Part shown: in pieces, positions 58,271-64,000 of the stretch
Position numbering within the stretch: position 1 is the first letter of the stretch
Layout of the letters: each line of letters opens with the position of its first letter
From: Sarcocystis neurona
Lineage: Eukaryota > Apicomplexa > Conoidasida > Eucoccidiorida > Sarcocystidae
Assembly: GCA_000727475.1 (NCBI GenBank)
Contig: KL647291.1
Coordinates: forward strand, 5,317,730 to 5,381,729
DNA: 64,000 bases
Direction of reading: 5' to 3'
Notes under the pieces: model-generated
Databases searched by the model: none
Seen by the model: the letters and a program-made list of their open reading frames with translations, nothing else
What the model was told of the DNA's origin: nothing
Made by a program: the position numbers and the translations under genes

Positions 58271-58738
58271 GTGGCCCCTCACATGCGCCAGTGCGCACAT
58301 ACATTGTGCAGACGTCTGCGCCGGTGTATCTACGTACGAAAAAATCCAGGTGGTCGGTGTGGATGTCTGTGTGTCACCTTACACATTACGCGCATTTCCA
58401 TCTCCTGTAAATCCGGTAACAGATCCTCGGTGAATTTCCTTCCAACAAGGGAAGGATTATCCTCGGTGAATCCCCTTCCAACAAGGGAAGGATTATACCT
58501 TATGTACCACAGGGGACCCTCTGGAATGGTGCACGGACATGATTATGGTGTTTCATTAGCGAGCTGCTGGGTTCCGGGGAAACTGGCCTGTTTGCACGCA
58601 CTCGCACGTACTTCTGTGTGTACCAGTTTTGACGGGGAGACCTGCACATGTGATGGTATTCGCGTAATTGTCCGCAGCACGAAGAGCGAGCGTGTCAATC
58701 TTCGTGAGGTACTACGGTGGTCGTATCCGTGTGCCTAG
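58271..58738 (+). CDS. Coding-like frame containing a 12-residue duplication, unrecognised
   Basis: 155 codons with many Cys and Arg. The 36-bp direct repeat at 58423-58494 lies in this frame and duplicates SSVNFLPTREGL/SSVNPLPTREGL. A competing frame (58156-58410) is also open over the first part. No domain is recognised. Confidence 0.25.
   Translation: MAPHMRQCAHTLCRRLRRCIYVRKNPGGRCGCLCVTLHITRISISCKSGNRSSVNFLPTREGLSSVNPLPTREGLYLMYHRGPSGMVHGHDYGVSLASCWVPGKLACLHALARTSVCTSFDGETCTCDGIRVIVRSTKSERVNLREVLRWSYPCA
58423..58494. repeat. 36-bp direct repeat x2 with internal palindrome
   Basis: Two contiguous 36-base copies starting atcctcggtgaat differ only at two adjacent bases (tt/cc). Each contains ccttcc, a six-base loop, and ggaagg, a perfect six-base-pair hairpin. 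With only two copies and no spacer, it is not a CRISPR array. Confidence 0.9.
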
Positions 58739-60403
58739 GGGACGATACCAGCTCCCCAAATGCAGCAGCTGTGCGGAAGGACTTCGCGTGGCTCGTGAGT
58801 GCTTACTTGGTCAATCCAGTCAAACAGGGAAAAGGTGCACAACGAAGCCTCTTGCTTCCTCCGCTCTCTCAACCATGTTTCCTGTGTAGTTAAACAGTGT
58901 CCGCCTACGTGTGCAGACGCTACTATGGTTGGAGGTCCGTATCATGAATCCATCTGTCGTGTGGTGCCGCTGTGGTGTTGAATTAACCCCGCTTTTGTGT
59001 GCGTCACTACTCTTCGCAGCACATACGGGAGCACAGGCGCGGTAAGCATCCTCTCTGTCGGCCCACGGTCATACACAGTGGGACCGCGAAGTGCGCATTC
59101 GTCGCGCCGAAACTCTACGGCAGGGAAAAAGCAGGCGGCAGAGGCTCAGAGCGAAAACACGGGGGTACTGAACACATGTCTTCCTGATTGAACAAGAGTC
59201 TCACCCTCGAGGCCATGTGGAGTCGTTGCACCCCTTACCAACCCTCTGCATGCACGCAGTGCTGCCCCTGTCCTCGGTGGGTGATACTGTTACTGCTGTT
59301 GCAAAAATCTCTTCGACCAGGAGGCTGCCCATAGCTGGTAGAGCTGCGGGTACTACAGGAAAGCTTCCGAGTGGTGACGCTGGTTTACTTTTCATGCGTG
59401 TGAATAGCGTCAGCAACATGCAGAATGTCATTTCTTCTTCATCTGTACTGTGTCGCTGATGCGCGGCAGCTCCGCCAGCCGCGAAACGACCAAGGTGGTC
59501 CGCGCTACGAATTACTTCATTTGTGTTCCTGTGGCTGAATTCTGCAAGCTATTCCGTACGGAAATCTTTTGCTGGTGTTTGGATGGTGAGAGCATGCGAA
59601 GGAGATGAGCTTCACACACATTATGGCGCCAGGCTGTAGCCCCTGGTCGAAAAGAAAGCCTTTCTTTAACCAGCGACCACTGCGAATGACCCCGTTCAAC
59701 GGAAGTGTACACACAGCGGCAAGTCCACATGTGAATGTGCATCGAACTTCCGCTTGCAGGCATAACTAAGGTCTACACTCCGGTGAAGTGTTTATCCTTA
59801 AAGGAGTTCCGCTGACAGGTCTCCCAATGGTGATAAGTTCCATGTTACTACAGCCCGCGTTCGTCTGTTCGCCAATTTTCTTGGCCTCCCCGTCGTATTA
59901 AGCGCCCGGATCTTCGAACAGCTTTCCGACCTAAAGTGTACGTAAGCAGCAGCTTAAACGAGATTGTCTGAAACTCTACCGTCACCCCGGCCTGGACACG
60001 TGAAGACTGCGGGATAAGTAGTTTACTTGTAGTTAGGGGCATACGTAGGTACATGTACAGCGTACAGATTTAGAGGCACATACGACTGTATACATAATTA
60101 TCTGCGTACACTAAGACTTACGTAAGCTGTCATTTACGCGCTCCAACAGACACGCGTATACCTAGAAGCAGCTACCTTCAAGAGTTTACGGAAGTGCTTT
60201 TTTTCTGTGTGTGCGCCTGCGGCCCCAAGCTGAAACAGCAGTGGACGTCTTTGCGGAAGATTTTTCAAACCGGCTGTAAACATCACTGCGTGTGCTTGTC
60301 CATTCCCTTCCGCGCACTTATGAAACTGTGTGAACGTATCTATAGACACACATACAAATATATAGAGAGGGACAGGTAGACAGATAGATCGATTTGCCTT
60401 GGT
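58739..60403. other. Unassigned region
   Basis: Short frames occur at 58997-59191 (+), 59217-59459 (+), 59512-59763 (-) and 60134-60349 (-). None is recognised. Confidence 0.35.
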
Positions 60404-60678
60404 GTGTATCTACGTACACACTGCAGGTTAACGTGCAATTTCCTATATATATCCACACACCAAAGGTACCCTAGAGCCCAACAGTGTTCCCCGTCACAAA
60501 AATTACATTCCCGTCTCGAGAGCCAATATAGGCGTTATACGCCCTTTGTCTGCTTGGCCATAAACCAGCATGCGCCAGCAGGTGGCGTGTGTCTACCCTG
60601 CAAGCGTTTCTTCGAGGAGCAGATTTCCTCAAGCGTACAGCCGAAGGTGTGCGACGTCATCCTTTTCATGAAAGGCAG
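60404..60678 (+). CDS. Candidate upstream exon of the TBCK-like gene
   Basis: This plus-strand segment is open and ends ILFMKGR just before a good donor (gtaacg). It includes the Cys-containing stretch GGVCLPCKRFFEEQISSSVQ. It could be an exon of the downstream gene, but its sequence has no counterpart I recognise in TBCK, and the phase to a later acceptor is not established. Confidence 0.22.
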
Positions 60679-61199
60679 GTAACGTTGCAGGTATCCTATC
60701 TGCACAGGAGTCACTCCCTCTAAGAAAAGTGTCTCCGTCATTTACAGCGCGAGGAATACAGCGACGCAATAGATAAGCGTGCCACTTTCCAAATGCATGA
60801 GGATGGGTGTCTGGGAAATTGCGCGTACAATGGAAGGAAGCGTCCCGCAAGAAGCTTGTGAGTGAGAAAAGCTAACCAAGTAGGGAATTCTGCTGATCTG
60901 TTTCCCTTACCTCTCAACGGACTCCTCGGGCGCCATCTGCAAGCTTTCACTGCTTTTCAGGCCGCTTCAAGGTAGTTCTTCTCCTGAATAGTTTTGCTGC
61001 GCCGTCTACGGTACTCGCTCCAAGGCCGCAGAAGGTCGTAGACAACTTCCGCTGGATCCACGTTCCTCGCACACAGGTCTTGATGTGTGTTGCTTCCGAA
61101 TCCCCGGCAGCTCCATCCACGCACGTGCGAGCGGGTGCCAGGCGCTCACTCGCATGCCGGTAGCCTAGGTATAACACAGAGGCACGTAACTTCGCCAAC

Positions 61200-62262
61200 G
61201 GAGGTCGCGTGTACTCGGGAGGACGTCAGTGCTGCTGAGCAGAGGCAGACTCCCCGCCAGGACAAGCACTCGCCGCCCGCAGCAGCACTGACGGCTGCGC
61301 ACGCCATACGCGCGCGCGTCCCTTGCCGTCACCGCAAAGTGCGCCGAGAGAAACCCCCGAGCGGTGGTTGCGGCAGCAGGAACAGTCAGTGAAGGAGGAG
61401 CAGCAGCAGCGATTAGCGAACCAACAGCAGGAAGAATAACAGCCGTACGAACGGAGGGGTAACAGCCGTACGAACGGAAGGACAACAGCCGTTTCAATGA
61501 GAACAGCAGCTGAACGGCCGGTACGACAGCAGCCGCAGCCCTTCGCGCGCAGCAGTACCACCAGCAACCCCGTCGCTAACAGCCCCAGCAGCACTGCGTT
61601 TATAAGCTGTCATGGGAGGAAGCATTTGCGGGCCTGAAAACTGGCCACGTCGAGTCACTAGCGACAAGAGCTGAGAGGCAACAGCGGCAGCAGCAGCACC
61701 CTCTCCAGCAGTACCACGCCACATGACAGCAGCAGTAGCCGAAGCATACAGTGTGACAGCAGAAGCGCCCCGTACGCCCGCAGCAAACTCTCGTGTACAC
61801 CGAGACGCGTCTCCAAGGTGCCGCGGCAGCAGCCCACAAGCCGGGCAAAGGTACATGCAGTGGCACCAACCGTGGGACCACCAGGAGCCACTGGATCAGC
61901 AGAGCATTTAGAACCGACCTTGGAGAGCAGCAGCAGGACATGCAGCTACTGCGATGCCTGCTGGGAGTCGCGAAAATCTACGCTGCAACACTAGGAAGCA
62001 TGCTCAGCAGCAGCTTGCGGCAGAACCGGAGGGCTGAAGGGCATGTGGCGCAAACGAATTTGCCTCCAGGACTCTGGCGCCTGGGAGTCACCAGACAGCC
62101 ACTGCAGCGGCGCTGCCGCAGGCTTTGCAGAAGCTAAATTTTGAACGAACGAGGGCAGCAGGCAGTGCAGCAACTAGGGTAGCAGGCCGCTCAGCGGCTA
62201 CGACAGAAGGCGCGCCGTCTCAGAGCTGCACATCGCGCGCGCTGTAGGTATTGGAAGCAGCG
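61200..62262. repeat. CAG-rich low-complexity region upstream of the TBCK-like gene
   Basis: cagcag and gcagca runs are spread through all frames, giving Gln, Ala or Ser runs that are repeatedly broken by stops. On the plus strand the nearest in-frame stop before the TBCK-like frame is the TAG at 62245-62247. The region is probably 5' leader, or an intron or exon mix. Confidence 0.45.
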
Positions 62263-64000
62263 ATGAAGCAGGTGGTGCGGCAGGTTCAGCAGCACCTTCA
62301 AAAACAGCATCTTCGGGAGAGGCATCAGCAGCCTGCGCGGCCAAGACAGGAACAGTCAGCTATGGAGCAACGCGAGCCGCAGTGCCAGCAGGACGATGGG
62401 CGGAAGCACCAGGAGGGGGAGTATGAGAGGCAGAACAGTGCAGCTTGTGAGACCGCTGAAGCTTTTCCTCCATTTCGGGACGGCCAAGTGCAAGCGGCGG
62501 ATAGCGTCACACGCACACTTCCATGCGCAGATTTTCAGCGTGTCCCCGCACCACGTGTACGCAGTTCTGAGAAAACGAGCTGGAATGGTGAGGTGCCCTC
62601 GCCAGCTGGAAGAGAATTCAACAAAAGTGACGACAGAGAGGACTTCACGGAAAACCACCTGCCAAGCCACCAGCGGCGTTGTGCCATCTCCTTCTCTCTT
62701 CCACCTTCGCAGTTTCTTTTGGGTTTTCAGTCCTTTTCAATTCAGGACAGGTACTCAGTTGGAACCCCGCACCACCGGCTTGAGGACCACAGAGAGCTAG
62801 TGCGGCAGTGGCTCCAACAGCAACAGACGATTCACCAGTTTGAGGAGCAGCAGCATCCCGGAGCAGGACGGCAGCAGGATATCTATGGGCAGCAGCAGGC
62901 ACAATGGCAACTGTGTCGTCAGCAGTGGCAACAGCGACAGGTGCACAGGCAGCAGCGGCACAGACATGACCGACAATGGCGGCAGCAGCAACACTGCTGG
63001 CACCAGCAGCAGGCGGAGGAAGGACGGTGTACGAACATGCGCGTATTACCGGTGACTTTACATCCGGCTCCGCTATCTACGAAAGCATCCTCCATGCTGC
63101 ATGCTGAAGAGGAAGCCGAGATGCAGCGAGACACCGGACGGCAGCAGCACCTGCTACATCAGCCACCCCAAAAAGAGCTCGAGGAGGGCGTGTCGCAGGG
63201 TTTCGAAAACTCACATCTACCGGCGTTTGTAGGGCAAGCAGAAAAATGGCCTAGTGCTTTCGCGGGAGCAGAAGGGGCAGCTTCTCCGCAAAAACAGCAG
63301 CCCCACCCGCCGGAGCAGCAGCAGTCTTCAGGAGGACACCTGTCTTCACAGCAGCAGCACCGTAGGCAGTGGAAGGAGGGGAGTGACGATGGAGCAACGA
63401 ATGCTGTGCGTACCCCTGCAGTGCCGGCGGCGGGAGGAAGGGGGAAAGCTGGGACAGAAGAGTCGGTGCGCCATCAGGTAGCTGGGCGTTTTCAAATGAT
63501 CAAGAAACTGCGGCATCCGCACCTCTGTGCGTACACACACATGCTACGTAAGGGTCGGCGCGTCTACGTCGTATCGGAGTACTGGAGCCTCTCGCTTGCA
63601 GACGTGCTGAACCAGCAGCTTCAGTCGCAGGCGCGGAACCGAAGGGAAGACTTCGGGACCGCGTACACCCCCTACTGCAGGTGCTTTTGCAGCCACACCA
63701 ACAACAGCAGCAGCGGCAACAACACCATCAGCAGTCCAGATAGCAGTGACAGGAGCAACGGCGTCAGCGTGAGCGGGAGCCGAAGGGTTAGAGGTGGCGG
63801 GGACGGCTGCTGCAGCAGTTGCTGTAGAAGCGGGATCCTTCCTTTACTGCCTGAGGAGTTTCTGCGTCGGATAGTGCAACAGATTCTGTCTGCACTTGAG
63901 TACTTGAACTCCCACGGTATCGTACACGCTCGACTCTCTCTCTCTGCCATTCGCTTCGATGCTGAAGGAAACGTCCGCGTAGCGGATTGGGGTCTTCAGC
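62263..64000 (+). CDS. TBCK-like protein (N-terminal pseudokinase), 5' part, runs off the window
   Basis: TBCK proteins combine a pseudokinase, a Rab-GAP TBC domain and a rhodanese domain, and act in endosomal trafficking and TOR signalling. The frame is open from ATG 62263 through the right edge (579 codons). The first ~400 residues are Gln/His-rich low complexity. The pseudokinase begins AGRFQMIKKLRHPHLCAY (407-424), with RRVYVVSEYWSLSLADVL, then a Ser/Asn/Gly/Cys insertion of about 50 residues. It then reads FLRRIVQQILSALEYL and HGIVHARLSLSAIRFDAEGN. HAR replaces HRD, so the catalytic Asp is missing, and DWG replaces DFG. The GRFQ...HPxLCxY and HGIVH.xLS pattern matches TBCK specifically. 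The TBC domain would lie beyond 64000. Confidence 0.72.
   Translation, partial: MKQVVRQVQQHLQKQHLRERHQQPARPRQEQSAMEQREPQCQQDDGRKHQEGEYERQNSAACETAEAFPPFRDGQVQAADSVTRTLPCADFQRVPAPRVRSSEKTSWNGEVPSPAGREFNKSDDREDFTENHLPSHQRRCAISFSLPPSQFLLGFQSFSIQDRYSVGTPHHRLEDHRELVRQWLQQQQTIHQFEEQQHPGAGRQQDIYGQQQAQWQLCRQQWQQRQVHRQQRHRHDRQWRQQQHCWHQQQAEEGRCTNMRVLPVTLHPAPLSTKASSMLHAEEEAEMQRDTGRQQHLLHQPPQKELEEGVSQGFENSHLPAFVGQAEKWPSAFAGAEGAASPQKQQPHPPEQQQSSGGHLSSQQQHRRQWKEGSDDGATNAVRTPAVPAAGGRGKAGTEESVRHQVAGRFQMIKKLRHPHLCAYTHMLRKGRRVYVVSEYWSLSLADVLNQQLQSQARNRREDFGTAYTPYCRCFCSHTNNSSSGNNTISSPDSSDRSNGVSVSGSRRVRGGGDGCCSSCCRSGILPLLPEEFLRRIVQQILSALEYLNSHGIVHARLSLSAIRFDAEGNVRVADWGLQ

Noticed and set aside
58423..58494. Palindromic 36-bp direct repeat as a CRISPR array
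   Set aside because: Only two copies, directly adjacent with no spacer, in eukaryotic DNA.
1..64000. Telomeric or subtelomeric repeats (TTTAGGG/AAACCCT), LTR or non-LTR retrotransposons, rRNA or tRNA genes
   Set aside because: I found no arrays of the telomeric heptamer, no reverse transcriptase or integrase motifs in the frames, no long terminal repeats, and no clear tRNA B-box with a foldable cloverleaf by eye. A tRNAscan or repeat-library search would be decisive.

Overview
This window is eukaryotic nuclear DNA, most like a coccidian apicomplexan of the Eimeria/Cyclospora lineage. I infer this from long coding stretches interrupted by homopolymeric glutamine, alanine and serine runs built on CAG/GCT triplets, from small exons with clean GT-AG junctions, from dense TA-rich and CA-rich microsatellites, and from the proteins recognised. 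No bacterial operon structure, rRNA, tRNA or CRISPR array is visible. Species-level assignment is not possible from the sequence alone.

Left part (1-14 kb, minus strand): a multi-exon gene for a heptatricopeptide-repeat (FASTK/RAP-type) organellar RNA-binding protein. I could join exons from 9.2 kb to 1.4 kb with matching reading phases apart from one gap (4.89-3.93 kb). Its 5' part is a Q-, S- and A-rich open frame (9.2-11.4 kb). Diverging from it on the plus strand is a SAC3/GANP-family gene (15.9-21.6 kb) whose conserved blocks are separated by long low-complexity insertions.

Centre (23.4-38.05 kb, minus strand): the best resolved gene, a tRNA-guanine transglycosylase (TGT). Nine exons join in phase to a predicted 1,733-residue protein. 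The catalytic aspartates and the CxCxxC...H zinc site are intact. The domain is split by three large low-complexity insertions and preceded by about 740 extra residues. Its motifs look bacterial, and more like the chlamydial branch than the usual eukaryotic QTRT1, so a gene of organellar or chlamydial ancestry is possible.

Right part (38-61 kb): microsatellite-poor and CAG-poor, with one convincing unspliced gene (a three-membrane-segment protein, 46.4-47.5 kb), several coding-like fragments that I cannot assign, and a few short direct repeats. The contrast with the repeat-rich left half resembles the alternating repeat-poor and repeat-rich segments known from Eimeria chromosomes.

Right edge (62.3-64 kb, plus strand): the 5' part of a TBCK-like gene (TBC-domain protein with an N-terminal pseudokinase), running off the window. 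It has a Q-rich leader and lacks the HRD aspartate.

The recognised genes are housekeeping functions in tRNA modification, organellar RNA biology, mRNA export or nuclear scaffold, and Rab-GAP/TOR-linked trafficking. They do not form a functional cluster.
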